64,000 bases of DNA from Maribacter dokdonensis DSW-8 (GTDB lineage Bacteria > Bacteroidota > Bacteroidia > Flavobacteriales > Flavobacteriaceae). Shown one piece after another: positions 17,065 through 25,948 of the stretch. Below the pieces are notes generated by a model. The model saw nothing but the letters and a program-made list of their open reading frames with translations. It was not told where the DNA came from and did not search any database. The stretch spans positions 226,488-290,487 of the forward strand of contig NZ_LDPE01000003.1 of NCBI RefSeq assembly GCF_001447995.1, written 5' to 3'. Numbering within the stretch: position 1 is the stretch's first letter; the number at the start of each line of letters is the position of its first letter. The position numbers were made by a program, and so were the translations under genes.

Positions 17065-17688
17065 ATGGCATTGACAGAAGCACAAGTTCAACAATTGAAC
17101 GTTCAGTTTAAAGGGATACCACCTCAAGAAATTATTTCTTGGGCAGTAAAACATGCTAAGGTTCCTGTAGTGACTACTAATTTTAGACCGTACGAAGTAG
17201 CTATTTTGCATGCTGTTTCAGAGGTGAGAAAAGATATTCCTGTAGTTTGGTGCGATACGGGGTATAATACTCCTAAAACCTATAAACATGCAGAAGAATT
17301 GACTGAAAGGTTGAATTTGAACATAAAATTATATGTGCCAAAACAGACTACCGCACATAGAGATGCCGTAATGGGTATACCACAAATAGATGATCCTAGG
17401 CATGCAGAGTTTACCGAGCAGGTGAAATTGGAACCTTTTAAAAGGGCAATGGCGGATTTTAAACCGGATGTTTGGTTTACTAACCTTAGAAAAGGGCAGA
17501 CCGCACATAGGGATAGTTTGGATATATTAAGCCTAAGTAAAGATGGTGTATTAAAGGTGAGTCCGTTTTATCATTGGAACGATACTCAGCTAGATGCCTA
17601 TTTGAAAAAATATGACCTACCTAACGAGCATAACTATTTTGATCCAACCAAAGTGTTGGCAAATAGGGAGTGTGGGTTACATAGTTAA
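17065..17688 (+). CDS. cysH: Phosphoadenylyl-sulfate (PAPS) reductase
   Basis: A 207-residue enzyme reducing activated sulfate to sulfite with thioredoxin or glutaredoxin. It belongs to the PP-loop family: VVTTNFRPYEVAILHAV near residue 35, VVWCDTGYNTPKTY near 60, and WFTNLRKGQTAHRDSLDIL near 133. It ends with the catalytic motif RECGLHS (Cys203). The CC and CxxC cysteines that hold the [4Fe-4S] cluster of APS reductases are absent; only two cysteines are present. This points to PAPS rather than APS as substrate, yet no APS kinase (cysC) occurs in the window. At about 207 residues it is somewhat shorter than E. coli CysH (244). It is second in the cys operon, ahead of cysD. Confidence 0.88.
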   Translation: MALTEAQVQQLNVQFKGIPPQEIISWAVKHAKVPVVTTNFRPYEVAILHAVSEVRKDIPVVWCDTGYNTPKTYKHAEELTERLNLNIKLYVPKQTTAHRDAVMGIPQIDDPRHAEFTEQVKLEPFKRAMADFKPDVWFTNLRKGQTAHRDSLDILSLSKDGVLKVSPFYHWNDTQLDAYLKKYDLPNEHNYFDPTKVLANRECGLHS

Positions 17689-17734
17689 TCATAGGTAGTA
17701 GAAAAAATAAAGATAATTGATCTAAAAAAGTATA

Positions 17735-18685
17735 ATGAGTAATACAAGCACGGAATTGGAGGCAACCCCTTCTTTAGACCTTTTAAAAGATACTTCTCAT
17801 ATAAATGCCCTTGAAAATGAGGCCATTTATATCATTAGGGAGGTTGCAGCTCAGTTTGAGAAGCCGGTACTTTTGTTTTCGGGAGGAAAAGACTCGATCA
17901 CATTGGTACGTTTGGCACAGAAGGCATTTTGGCCATCAAAAATTCCTTTCCCTTTAATGCATATTGATACAGGTCATAACTTTCCTGAAACCATAGAATT
18001 TAGAGATAGATTGGTAGAGGAGTTGGGTCTGGAATTAATTGTACGTAATGTACAGGATTCTATTGATCAAGGTAAGGTGAAAGAAGAATCTGGTAGGTAT
18101 TCAAGTAGAAATAGCTTGCAGACAACAACGTTGTTAGATGCCATTGAAGAATTTAAGTTCGACGCTTGTATTGGTGGAGCTCGTAGAGATGAGGAAAAGG
18201 CACGTGCAAAAGAACGTATATTTTCTGTTCGTGATGATTTTGGTCAGTGGGATGAGCGTAATCAGCGCCCAGAATTGTTCGATATGTTGAACGGGCAAAT
18301 AGAATTGGGTCAGAATGTAAGAGTGTTCCCTATTTCTAACTGGACGGAGCTAGATGTTTGGTCGTACATCAAAGAGGAGCAAATTGAAATTCCTTCCATC
18401 TATTTTGCACATAAGCGTAAAACCTTCTTAAGGGACGGTATGATCTGGTCTGCAGAAGATGGTATCGTATTTAGGGAAGAAGATGAGGTAGTAGAAGAAC
18501 GTTTGGTGCGTTTTCGTACCGTAGGCGATATGTCTTGTACAGCAGCCGTTCTTTCAGATGCAGAAACGATTGATAAGGTAGTAGAGGAAATTAGGGATTC
18601 ATCCATTTCAGAGCGTGGCGCGCGTATAGACGATAAGCGTTCAGAAGCGGCAATGGAAAAAAGAAAACAACAAGGATATTTTTAA
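17735..18685 (+). CDS. cysD: Sulfate adenylyltransferase subunit 2
   Basis: This 316-residue catalytic subunit of ATP sulfurylase forms adenylyl sulfate from ATP and sulfate, driven by GTP hydrolysis in CysN. The PP-loop LLFSGGKDSITLVRLA lies near residue 48. Conserved segments follow: HIDTGHNFPETIEFRD near 76, CIGGARRDEEKARAKERIFS near 149, FPISNWTELDVWSYI near 196, and the C-terminal SERGARIDDK with KRKQQGYF at the end. Length is close to the usual 300. It is followed by cysN after a repeat-containing spacer of about 80 bases. Confidence 0.96.
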   Translation: MSNTSTELEATPSLDLLKDTSHINALENEAIYIIREVAAQFEKPVLLFSGGKDSITLVRLAQKAFWPSKIPFPLMHIDTGHNFPETIEFRDRLVEELGLELIVRNVQDSIDQGKVKEESGRYSSRNSLQTTTLLDAIEEFKFDACIGGARRDEEKARAKERIFSVRDDFGQWDERNQRPELFDMLNGQIELGQNVRVFPISNWTELDVWSYIKEEQIEIPSIYFAHKRKTFLRDGMIWSAEDGIVFREEDEVVEERLVRFRTVGDMSCTAAVLSDAETIDKVVEEIRDSSISERGARIDDKRSEAAMEKRKQQGYF

Positions 18686-18689
18686 TCTG

Positions 18690-18767
18690 GTTGATAGTTG
18701 TTAGTTGTTCGTTGATAGTACATCACGAATAAAATTAACAACCAACAACCGACAACGAACAACGAAA
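18690..18767. repeat. Inverted TTGTTCGTTG / CAACGAACAAC repeat pair in the cysD-cysN spacer
   Basis: TGATAGTTGTTAGTTGTTCG (18692 on) and, after about 20 bases, ACAACCGACAACGAACAACG (up to about 18763) are in opposite senses and could form an imperfect hairpin. The unit belongs to the same family as the repeats around the sulfatase and in the metH region. The second arm ends right at the proposed cysN start. Confidence 0.5.
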
Positions 18768-20015
18768 TTGGAAGTACTAAAAATAGCAACAGCAGGTAGT
18801 GTAGATGACGGTAAAAGTACCTTGATTGGGAGAATATTGTATGATACAAAGTCACTGACCAGCGATAAATTAGAGGCAATAGAAAAGACCAGTAAGCAAA
18901 AGGGATATGATTATTTGGATTTCTCTTTGGCAACAGATGGTCTGGTAGCGGAACGTGAGCAAGGTATCACGATAGATGTAGCCCATATCTATTTCTCAAC
19001 GGCAAAGAAAAGTTACATTATAGCGGATACACCTGGGCACGTAGAATATACGCGTAACATGGTAACTGGAGCTTCAACTTCACAAGCGGCGATCATTTTG
19101 ATCGATGCACGTAAAGGGGTAATAGAGCAAACTAATAGACACTTCTTCATCAATAACCTATTACGCATAAAAGATGTAGTGGTAGCTATTAATAAGATGG
19201 ATCTTGTGGACTATTCTGAAGAAACCTACAATGCAATTAAAGCTGATTTTGAGGCATTGATGGCAAAGAGAGATTATCAAGATCAGAAAATCACTTTTAT
19301 TCCTGTAAGCGCGTTGAAAGGGGATAACGTAGTAAACTTGTCAGACAAGACCCCTTGGTATAAAGGACAGTCTTTGTTGGAGCATTTTGAAGCATTGGAT
19401 AGAAAGGATATTTTCAATGTGGGTACACCACGCTTCCCGGTGCAATATGTTATCCGTCCAAAAACGGATGAACACCATGATTTTAGAGGATTTGCCGGTA
19501 AAGTATATGGTGGCGAATTAAGCGTAGGCGATGAGGTAGTGGCGCTTCCATCACAGACACGTTCTAAAATAAAGGATATTTATTTTCATGACAAGAAATA
19601 TAAAACGGCATCAAGGAGATCATCGGTAACCATAACATTGGAAGATGAAATTAATTTGAGTCGCGGAGATATGTTAGTGAAAGCGGGTGATTTGCCAACG
19701 GTAGACAAGCAATTTACGGCAACGATCTCTTGGATGGATTCATTGCCTCTGGCAGCCGGTAATAAATATATTGTTCAACATGGTGTCAATAAAGTATTGG
19801 CAAAGGTAGAGCAAGTGCACCATAAGATCGCTCCGGATTATTCTGGTATAGATGAGAAAACGGAGTCTTTGGGCATGAATGATATTGCTCAAGTGAGTTT
19901 CCGTTTAAATAAACCAATTTTCTATGATCAATTTAAAAATCACAGAACAAACGGTTCATTTATATTGATCGATACAAAATCCAACAGTACCGTAGGTGCA
20001 GGATTCATAAGTTAA
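18768..20015 (+). CDS. cysN: Sulfate adenylyltransferase subunit 1 (GTPase)
   Basis: This GTP-hydrolysing subunit of ATP sulfurylase is an EF-Tu-like translation-factor GTPase. G1 is GSVDDGKSTLIGR, followed by the switch region EREQGITIDVAH, G3 DTPGHVEY and G4 NKMD. Beta-barrel domains follow, ending in STVGAGFIS. I place the start at TTG 18768 (LEVLKIATAGSVDDGK), giving 415 residues. The frame is open further upstream to a TTG at 18705, but those codons (RIKLTTNNRQRTTK) are merely the translated repeat. The exact start remains uncertain because no ATG is available. There is no C-terminal APS-kinase domain, unlike CysNC fusions. Confidence 0.93.
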   Translation: MEVLKIATAGSVDDGKSTLIGRILYDTKSLTSDKLEAIEKTSKQKGYDYLDFSLATDGLVAEREQGITIDVAHIYFSTAKKSYIIADTPGHVEYTRNMVTGASTSQAAIILIDARKGVIEQTNRHFFINNLLRIKDVVVAINKMDLVDYSEETYNAIKADFEALMAKRDYQDQKITFIPVSALKGDNVVNLSDKTPWYKGQSLLEHFEALDRKDIFNVGTPRFPVQYVIRPKTDEHHDFRGFAGKVYGGELSVGDEVVALPSQTRSKIKDIYFHDKKYKTASRRSSVTITLEDEINLSRGDMLVKAGDLPTVDKQFTATISWMDSLPLAAGNKYIVQHGVNKVLAKVEQVHHKIAPDYSGIDEKTESLGMNDIAQVSFRLNKPIFYDQFKNHRTNGSFILIDTKSNSTVGAGFIS

Positions 20016-20055
20016 TATAAACATGTCAATTTTATATTGACTGTTTTTATTAAGT

Positions 20056-20072
20056 CTATAAAATCTATAGGC
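20056..20072. promoter_or_regulatory. Candidate Rrf2-type operator, copy 3
   Basis: CTATAAAATCTATAGGC lies 55 bases before the sulfite reductase gene. It matches copy 1 in 14 of its first 16 bases and has its own CTATA/TATAG dyad. This suggests that the sulfite reductase unit has a separate, co-regulated promoter. Confidence 0.45.
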
Positions 20073-20126
20073 AAAATATAGTAATAATTTATATCGGTAT
20101 TTATACTGAACATTTAATACTAAGCA

Positions 20127-22217
20127 ATGCAAAGTTTTAGAACAGAATTAGAAAATCAGGTAGTTGAAAAGGATATTCTTGAATTGGAACGTAAAATTCA
20201 TGAGTTTCATGGTGGCAAGCTGGATGAAGAAAAATTTAGAAGTCTTCGATTGGCACGTGGTGTTTACGGACAGCGTCAAGAAGGGGTTCAAATGATTCGT
20301 ATAAAGTTGCCTTATGGTAAGGTGACCTCTAAGCAGTTGCTTCGTATTTGTGATGTATCGGACGAATATTCTACAGGTAGATTGCATATTACCACACGCC
20401 AAGATATTCAGATCCACTATGTAGATTTGAATAGAACGCCGCAGTTGTGGGCAGAATTGGAGAAAGATGAAATTACCTTAAGGGAAGCCTGTGGTAACAC
20501 GGTACGTAACGTAACTGCAAGTGAAACGGCTGGTATTGATGTTGATGAACCTTTTGACGTTTCACCATATGCACACGCATTATTTCAGTATTTCCTTAGA
20601 AATCCTGTAAGTCAAGAAATGGGGCGTAAGTTCAAAGTTTCTTTTTCCGCAAGTGATGCAGATACCGGTTTGTCCTATATGCATGATTTGGGCTTTATTG
20701 CCAAAATACAAAATGGTGAAATAGGTTTTAAAGTAATGCTTGGTGGCGGATTGGGTTCCCAACCACGACATGCCGATGAGTTGTATAGCTTTTTGCCTGC
20801 GGATCAGATAATTCCTTTAATGGAAACCGTAGTTCGTGTTTTTGACCGTTACGGTGAGCGTAAAAGTAGAGCTAAAGCTAGAATGAAGTTCTTGTTGAAA
20901 GATTTAGGTCTTGACGGATTTAAGGAGCTTTTGGCGGCAGAGAAAACGGCTGTACCTTTTGATACTTTTCCAATAGACCCAGAAGCATATCCTAAGGTAA
21001 AGGTGTCAGAATTAGAGGTTCCGGCAGTAGAGATTAGTGACGTAAAAGCTTTTGAACAGTGGAAATCTACCAACGTAATACCACAAAAACAACCAGGTTA
21101 TGTTGCTTTGGGTATTAAAGTGTTATTGGGTGATTTCTATACGGATAAAGCACGTTTATTGGCAAACTTGGTGCAGAAATATGCAGCGGGTGAGTTAAGA
21201 TTATCATTACGTCAAAACATTTTGATTCCTTTCGTAAAAGAAGAGAACGTAGCATTCTTTTATACTGAATTGGAAAAGTTAGGTTTTGTTGAGGCTGGTT
21301 ATAATAAGGCTCTTGATATCACCGCTTGTCCAGGTACGGATACCTGTAATCTAGGAATAGCAAGTAGTACGGGAATTGCAGAGGAACTGGAAAGAGTGAT
21401 AAAAACAGAATACCCAGATTATATAAATAACGATGATGTTGTTATAAAAATCAGTGGTTGTATGAATGCCTGTGGGCAGCACAATATGGCAAATATTGGT
21501 TTTCAGGGCATGTCCGTTCGTACAAAGGATAAATTGGTAGCTCCTGCGCTTCAGGTATTGTTGGGCGGTAGCAATGATGGTAACGGTAACGGTCGTTTTG
21601 CGGACAAAGTGGTGAAAGTGCCAAGTAAAAGAGGTCCGGAAGCATTGCGTTTGATCTTAAATGATTTTGATGCCAATGGTGGAGATCTATCGTTCCCGGA
21701 TTATTATGCTGAAAAAGGACAAATGTATTTCTATGATTTTCTTACTCCATTATCTTCAATAGATGATTTAACGCCAGAAGACTTTATAGATTGGGGTAAT
21801 ACGGAGCGTTATGAAAAAGCTATCGGTGTAGGTGAGTGTGCCGGTGTTGTTATCGACTTGATCGCAACATTACTTTTTGAAAGTGAAGAAAAAATTCAGA
21901 ATGCACAAGAAATGTTCGATGCCGAAAAATGGTCTGCCAGTATCTATCACGCATATTCTTCTATGGTAAACTCGGCTAAGGCGATGTTGACCGCAGAAAA
22001 TACAAAAGTGAATACCCATGTAAGTATCATTAAGGATTTTGATGAGAAATTTGTTGCCGATGGTAGAATTGCCGTAGCTGGCGGATTTAAAAAATTGGTA
22101 CTTCAATTAAATCAGAACGAACCAACAAAAGAATTTGCACAATCTTACATAAAGGATGCGAAAGAATTTTTGGAAACTGTTGAAAAGTTCAGACAGCAAG
22201 AATTGGCAGAAGCATAG
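20127..22217 (+). CDS. Siroheme sulfite/nitrite reductase fused to a C-terminal HEPN domain
   Basis: A 696-residue protein. Residues 1 to about 560 form an assimilatory siroheme [4Fe-4S] reductase: IKLPYGKVTSKQLLRI, STGRLHITTRQDIQIHY near residue 90, and TVRNVTASETAG near 130. The cluster and siroheme cysteines are in CPGTDTCNLG near 402 and SGCMNACGQH near 448. In this context (cysH, cysD, cysN, siroheme methylase, ferredoxin reductase) it most likely reduces sulfite to sulfide with ferredoxin. From about 565 the sequence changes to a helical domain (GVGECAGVVIDLIATLLFESEEKI, WSASIYHAYSSMVNSAKAML) that resembles HEPN domains. The RX4-6H ribonuclease motif is absent, so nuclease activity is unlikely. 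The role of this extension is unknown; a complete reductase normally ends near 560-580. Confidence 0.9.
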   Translation: MQSFRTELENQVVEKDILELERKIHEFHGGKLDEEKFRSLRLARGVYGQRQEGVQMIRIKLPYGKVTSKQLLRICDVSDEYSTGRLHITTRQDIQIHYVDLNRTPQLWAELEKDEITLREACGNTVRNVTASETAGIDVDEPFDVSPYAHALFQYFLRNPVSQEMGRKFKVSFSASDADTGLSYMHDLGFIAKIQNGEIGFKVMLGGGLGSQPRHADELYSFLPADQIIPLMETVVRVFDRYGERKSRAKARMKFLLKDLGLDGFKELLAAEKTAVPFDTFPIDPEAYPKVKVSELEVPAVEISDVKAFEQWKSTNVIPQKQPGYVALGIKVLLGDFYTDKARLLANLVQKYAAGELRLSLRQNILIPFVKEENVAFFYTELEKLGFVEAGYNKALDITACPGTDTCNLGIASSTGIAEELERVIKTEYPDYINNDDVVIKISGCMNACGQHNMANIGFQGMSVRTKDKLVAPALQVLLGGSNDGNGNGRFADKVVKVPSKRGPEALRLILNDFDANGGDLSFPDYYAEKGQMYFYDFLTPLSSIDDLTPEDFIDWGNTERYEKAIGVGECAGVVIDLIATLLFESEEKIQNAQEMFDAEKWSASIYHAYSSMVNSAKAMLTAENTKVNTHVSIIKDFDEKFVADGRIAVAGGFKKLVLQLNQNEPTKEFAQSYIKDAKEFLETVEKFRQQELAEA

Positions 22218-22220
22218 ATA

Positions 22221-23024
22221 ATGGCAAATCATTTACAACATATAAAGAAACCTAAATTGACCGTAGTTGGTGCAGGACCAGGTGATGTGGAGCTGATTAC
22301 GTTAAAAGCGATCAGAACGCTGGAAAATGCCGATGTGGTTTTGTACGATGCTTTGGTGAACGAGGAGTTGCTGGATTATGCCAAGAATGCGGAATTGATT
22401 TTTGTAGGTAAACGCAAAGGATGCTATGCATATCAACAAGAGCAAATTAATGAGCTTATTGTAAGTAGGGCAAAATCTAACGGACATGTGGTGCGGTTAA
22501 AAGGAGGAGATCCTTTTGTATTCGGTCGCGGTTCGGAAGAAATGGAATATGCCGCCTCGCATGGGTTGCAAGTAGCCATGGTACCAGGTATATCGTCAAG
22601 TTTAAGTGTGCCTGCATATCAAAACATTCCGGTAACAAAAAGAGGTTCTTCAGAAAGTTTTTGGGTAATTACAGGAACTACAAAAGAGCATAAACTATCA
22701 ACAGATGTTGCCCTAGCTGCAAAAAGTAGTGCTACGGTAGTCATATTGATGGGGATGTCAAAACTCCCTCAGATAGTAGAATTATTTAAGTCTGAAGGTA
22801 AATCGGAATTACCTATAGCTATAATTCAGAACGGAACGCGAAAGAATGAAAAAATAGGAGTTGCGACTATAGATACCATAGTTGATGTGGTGGAGAAAGA
22901 AAATCTTTCTAATCCTGCTATCATTATCATAGGAGAAGTAGTTAGACATCGTGAAGCGTTAGCGAAGGCAACTCATAAGTTTGCTGAAGAGCATGTCAGT
23001 TTTGTTGAAGTAAATAAAGCTTAG
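22221..23024 (+). CDS. cobA: Uroporphyrinogen-III C-methyltransferase
   Basis: A SAM-dependent methylase converting uroporphyrinogen III to precorrin-2, the first dedicated step of siroheme synthesis. The 267-residue product has the family motifs VVGAGPGDVELITLKA near residue 16, DVVLYDALV near 34, RLKGGDPFVFGRGSEE near 92, and VPGISSSLSVPAYQNIPVTKRG near 120. It starts three bases after the sulfite reductase stop, so it is almost surely co-translated with the enzyme that needs siroheme. The precorrin-2 dehydrogenase/ferrochelatase partner (Met8 or CysG N-terminal half) is not adjacent and not in this window. Confidence 0.95.
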   Translation: MANHLQHIKKPKLTVVGAGPGDVELITLKAIRTLENADVVLYDALVNEELLDYAKNAELIFVGKRKGCYAYQQEQINELIVSRAKSNGHVVRLKGGDPFVFGRGSEEMEYAASHGLQVAMVPGISSSLSVPAYQNIPVTKRGSSESFWVITGTTKEHKLSTDVALAAKSSATVVILMGMSKLPQIVELFKSEGKSELPIAIIQNGTRKNEKIGVATIDTIVDVVEKENLSNPAIIIIGEVVRHREALAKATHKFAEEHVSFVEVNKA

Positions 23025-23136
23025 CATATTTAGTAAAGGATAAGTATATAGAATAAGTGAAATTAAAAGAAGCTAAAAAGTAGTTGTATAGAATGATGTC
23101 AACTTTGTAGAATTACTTTTTACTAAAAAGAGAATT

Positions 23137-24198
23137 ATGATTAAAACAGATATGCTCATTATAGGAGCGGGACCTACCGGATTGTTCACGGTATTTGAAG
23201 CAGGATTATTAAAGTTAAAAACGCATTTAATAGATGCATTGCCACAACCAGGTGGTCAGTGTTCAGAGATATATCCTAAAAAGCCTATCTATGATATTCC
23301 TGCATTTCCAGAAATTTTGGCAGGTACTTTGGTAGACAACCTTATGGAACAGATAAAGCCTTTTGAACCAGGATTTACCTTGGGAGAAAGAGCGGAATCG
23401 CTAGATAAGTTAGAAGATGGTTCTTTTGTGGTAACTACCAATAAAGGAACAAAGCACAATGCACCTGTAGTGGTAATTGCAGGTGGTCTGGGTTCTTTTG
23501 AGCCAAGAAAACCACCTATTTCTAATATTGTAAACTTTGAAGATACAGGTGTTTCCTATATGATCAAAGATCCAGAAGTATATCGCGATAAAAAAGTGGT
23601 TATTGCCGGTGGAGGTGATTCTGCCTTGGACTGGGCTATATTTTTGACCGATGTAGCGGCAGAAGTAACCTTGGTACACAGAAGGGATGAATTTAGAGGG
23701 GCATTGGATTCCGTTGAAAAAGCATCTGAACTGGCGAAATTGGGTAAAATCAAGTTGATTACCAAAGCTGAGGTAAAAGAGCTGCACGGTGAAAATGAAC
23801 TTAAGGCAGTAGTTATTAAGCACACGGACAAGGAAAAAGAAGATACTTATTTAGAAGTGGATAATTTTATTCCTTTATTCGGTCTGTCTCCAAAATTAGG
23901 TCCTATAGGTGATTGGGGCTTGGAAATTCAGAAAAATGCTATTAAAGTAAATAACGCAAAAGATTACCAGACCAACATACCGGGAGTATATGCAATTGGT
24001 GATGTTAATACTTACGAAGGTAAGTTGAAATTGATACTTTCAGGTTTCCATGAAGCAGCCGTTATGTGCCAATATGCATACCAGCAGATCAATCCAGGTA
24101 AGCGCTTTGTAATGAAATATACTACTGTTGGTGGTGTTGAAGGTTTTGATGGTTCTAAGAAGGAAGCAAAGAAAGAAGTAGTACAGAGTATCGCATAA
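23137..24198 (+). CDS. Ferredoxin-NADP reductase, thioredoxin-reductase-like type
   Basis: A 353-residue FAD and NAD(P)H flavoprotein. The FAD-binding motif DMLIIGAGPTGLFTVFEAG lies near residue 5 and the NADPH motif KKVVIAGGGDSALDWA near 151. GVYAIGDVNTYEGKLKLILSGFHEAA lies near 285. There is no CxxC redox pair, which excludes thioredoxin reductase, and QPGGQCSEIYPKKPIYDIPAFP fits the YumC-type ferredoxin-NADP reductases. As last gene of the cys block it probably supplies electrons through a ferredoxin to the sulfite reductase, which lacks a CysJ-type flavoprotein partner here. No ferredoxin gene is adjacent. The gap to cobA is 112 bases, without an obvious terminator. Confidence 0.9.
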   Translation: MIKTDMLIIGAGPTGLFTVFEAGLLKLKTHLIDALPQPGGQCSEIYPKKPIYDIPAFPEILAGTLVDNLMEQIKPFEPGFTLGERAESLDKLEDGSFVVTTNKGTKHNAPVVVIAGGLGSFEPRKPPISNIVNFEDTGVSYMIKDPEVYRDKKVVIAGGGDSALDWAIFLTDVAAEVTLVHRRDEFRGALDSVEKASELAKLGKIKLITKAEVKELHGENELKAVVIKHTDKEKEDTYLEVDNFIPLFGLSPKLGPIGDWGLEIQKNAIKVNNAKDYQTNIPGVYAIGDVNTYEGKLKLILSGFHEAAVMCQYAYQQINPGKRFVMKYTTVGGVEGFDGSKKEAKKEVVQSIA

Positions 24199-24220
24199 AT
24201 TAAATTATTTGAGTAGTACG

Positions 24221-24257
24221 GCCTCCGGATGCTTTAGACGTGTGGGGGCTTTTTTTG
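24221..24257 (+). terminator. Likely terminator after the cys block
   Basis: GCCTCC and GGGGGC (one G-T pair) flank a 17-base loop and are followed by a run of seven T. Confidence 0.6.
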
Positions 24258-24359
24258 TGACATTTTTTAAGAATTTCGTTGGCTAAAAAAACCATTGAAG
24301 TCTTGGTAAAGAGCGAGTAGTGCCGTTACTTTGCAATTCGTTCCTAATTAAATTGTATT

Positions 24360-24465
24360 GTTATCAAGAAAGGCGGAGGGACTAGACCCTGTGAAACCTT
24401 GGCAACCCTTTCCGTAGTGGAAAAGAAGGTGCTACATTCTATCCTCATTCAAAAGGACAGATAAC
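24360..24465 (+). promoter_or_regulatory. SAM-I riboswitch (S box) upstream of metH
   Basis: P1 strand GTTATCAAGA is followed by GGCGGAGGGACTAGACCC, TGTGAAACC, TTGGCAACC, AAGGTGCTACATTC and the closing strand GATAAC (24460-24465). It is nearly the same in layout as the copy before metY, apart from the P3 hairpin (TTTCCGTAGTGGAAA). It should sense SAM and regulate the split metH genes, and possibly metF. TTACTTTG at about 24327-24334 is a near match to the -7 promoter element. Confidence 0.93.
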
Positions 24466-24546
24466 TAAAGAAAGAACATAATTACCTTCCTTTCCTTACT
24501 TGATATCATATATTTTAAAGCGAACAAATAATTTGTTAAGCGTAAA

Positions 24547-25536
24547 ATGAAGGATATAAAAGAAATTTTAAAAGAGCGTATTTTAATACTGGATGGTGCC
24601 ATGGGTACTATGCTTCAACGTTATAAGTTTACTGAAGAAGATTTTAGGGGAGAACGCTTTAAGGATTGGGAACATCCGTTGCAAGGTAACAATGATTTGT
24701 TGTCGTTAACGCAACCCGATGCTATAGCAGATGTTCACCGTCAGTATTTTGATGCTGGGGCAGATATTGTAGAGACCAATACCTTTTCCGGAACTACGAT
24801 TGCTATGGCAGATTATTTTATGGAAGATTTGGTGTATGAGCTCAACTATGAATCTGCGCGTATTGCCAAAATGGTAGCAGATGAGTTCACTGCAAAAGAA
24901 CCAAATAAACCTCGTTTTGTAGCCGGTAGTATTGGACCCACCAATAAAACGGCAAGTATGTCACCAGATGTAAATGATCCAGGTTATAGGGCTATTTCTT
25001 TTGATGAGCTACGTATTGCATATAAACAACAGGTAGAAGCTTTATTAGATGGTGGGTCGGATATTTTATTGGTAGAAACCATTTTTGACACCCTCAATGC
25101 CAAGGCGGCATTATTTGCCATAGAAGAAGTTAAAGAAGAACGAAATATAGATGTTCCCATAATGGTTAGCGGTACTATTACCGATGCATCCGGTAGAACG
25201 TTATCGGGTCAAACGGCCGAGGCATTTTTAATATCCATATCCCACATTCCTATTTTATCGGTTGGGTTTAATTGTGCTTTAGGTGCAAACCAGTTGGTAC
25301 CTCATTTAGAGGTGTTGTCCACCAAAAGTGAACATGCGGTCTCAGCGCACCCCAATGCCGGTTTGCCTAATGCATTTGGAGAGTACGACGAAACTCCTGA
25401 GCAAATGGCGGAACAGATCAAGGAATACGCGGAAAAAGGATTGGTAAATATAGTTGGTGGATGTTGCGGAACCACTCCGGAACATATTACTGCGATTGCT
25501 GAGGTTGTGAAAAATTTTGCTCCGCGTCAGTTTTAG
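24547..25536 (+). CDS. metH: Homocysteine S-methyltransferase module (split MetH, N-terminal part)
   Basis: A 329-residue protein equal to the first module of cobalamin-dependent methionine synthase. It binds homocysteine through zinc and accepts the methyl group from methylcobalamin. Motifs are [15 protein letters not shown] near residue 11, VETNTFSGT near 76, and the zinc ligands in GFNCALG (near 239) and [10 protein letters not shown] (near 304). The rest of MetH (pterin, B12 and activation modules) is encoded separately at 25945-28701. Splitting after the homocysteine module is known for some Bacteroidota. It is the first gene behind the SAM-I riboswitch. A four-helix-bundle gene lies between the halves. 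Confidence 0.95.
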   Translation: MKDIKEILKERILILDGAMGTMLQRYKFTEEDFRGERFKDWEHPLQGNNDLLSLTQPDAIADVHRQYFDAGADIVETNTFSGTTIAMADYFMEDLVYELNYESARIAKMVADEFTAKEPNKPRFVAGSIGPTNKTASMSPDVNDPGYRAISFDELRIAYKQQVEALLDGGSDILLVETIFDTLNAKAALFAIEEVKEERNIDVPIMVSGTITDASGRTLSGQTAEAFLISISHIPILSVGFNCALGANQLVPHLEVLSTKSEHAVSAHPNAGLPNAFGEYDETPEQMAEQIKEYAEKGLVNIVGGCCGTTPEHITAIAEVVKNFAPRQF

Positions 25537-25553
25537 TTGTTGGTAAATAAATC

Positions 25554-25571
25554 GTTTTTCGTTGCACGTTA
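25554..25571. repeat. CGTTTTTCGTTGCACGTT repeat (inverted to 25957-25990)
   Basis: CGTTGCACGTT differs by two bases from CGTTGTTCGTT, the reverse complement of the AACGAACAACG unit at 25957-25990. The four-helix-bundle gene is therefore bracketed by inverted copies of this repeat. Confidence 0.4.
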
Positions 25572-25600
25572 ATGGTTTATCGTGGTTTTTTAAATATGAT

Positions 25601-25948
25601 ATGGATTATAAAGAATTAGATATTTGGGTACAGGCTAGGATGTTGGTGAAAACAGTATATGTTTTGACGAAGTCCTTTCCACAAGATGAGCAATTTTCTT
25701 TAACCTCACAGGTGAGAAGATGTGTTATATCTGTTCCTTCAAATATTGCTGAAGGTTGTGGAAGACAATCCAATAAAGAAACAATTCATTTTTTACATAT
25801 TGCTAGAGGCTCCTTATTCGAGTTGGAAACCCAGTTGATTTTAGCAGGAGATTTAAATTATATTTCAGATACAGATATCGTTTTGAAAGAAATAGAAAGA
25901 GTGAAAAAGTTGTTGAACGGATTCATAAATTATCACAAGAAGTTATGA
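25601..25948 (+). CDS. Four helix bundle protein (23S rRNA intervening-sequence family)
   Basis: A 115-residue protein of the small four-helix-bundle family first found in intervening sequences of 23S rRNA genes. [43 protein letters not shown] (about residues 46-65), [17 protein letters not shown] and a closing helix show the typical pattern. Cellular function is unknown; family members scatter through Bacteroidota genomes as single genes. I chose the ATG at 25601 because it gives the usual 'D(Y)KELxxW' start; an in-frame TTG at 25562 adds residues encoded by a repeat. It sits between the two metH genes, overlaps the second by four bases (ATGA) and is bracketed by inverted repeats. This suggests a late insertion into a methionine operon. 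Confidence 0.88.
   Translation: MDYKELDIWVQARMLVKTVYVLTKSFPQDEQFSLTSQVRRCVISVPSNIAEGCGRQSNKETIHFLHIARGSLFELETQLILAGDLNYISDTDIVLKEIERVKKLLNGFINYHKKL

Noticed and set aside
18705..18767. Upstream extension of cysN from TTG 18705
   Set aside because: The added residues are a translation of the intergenic repeat; conserved CysN sequence begins at 18768.
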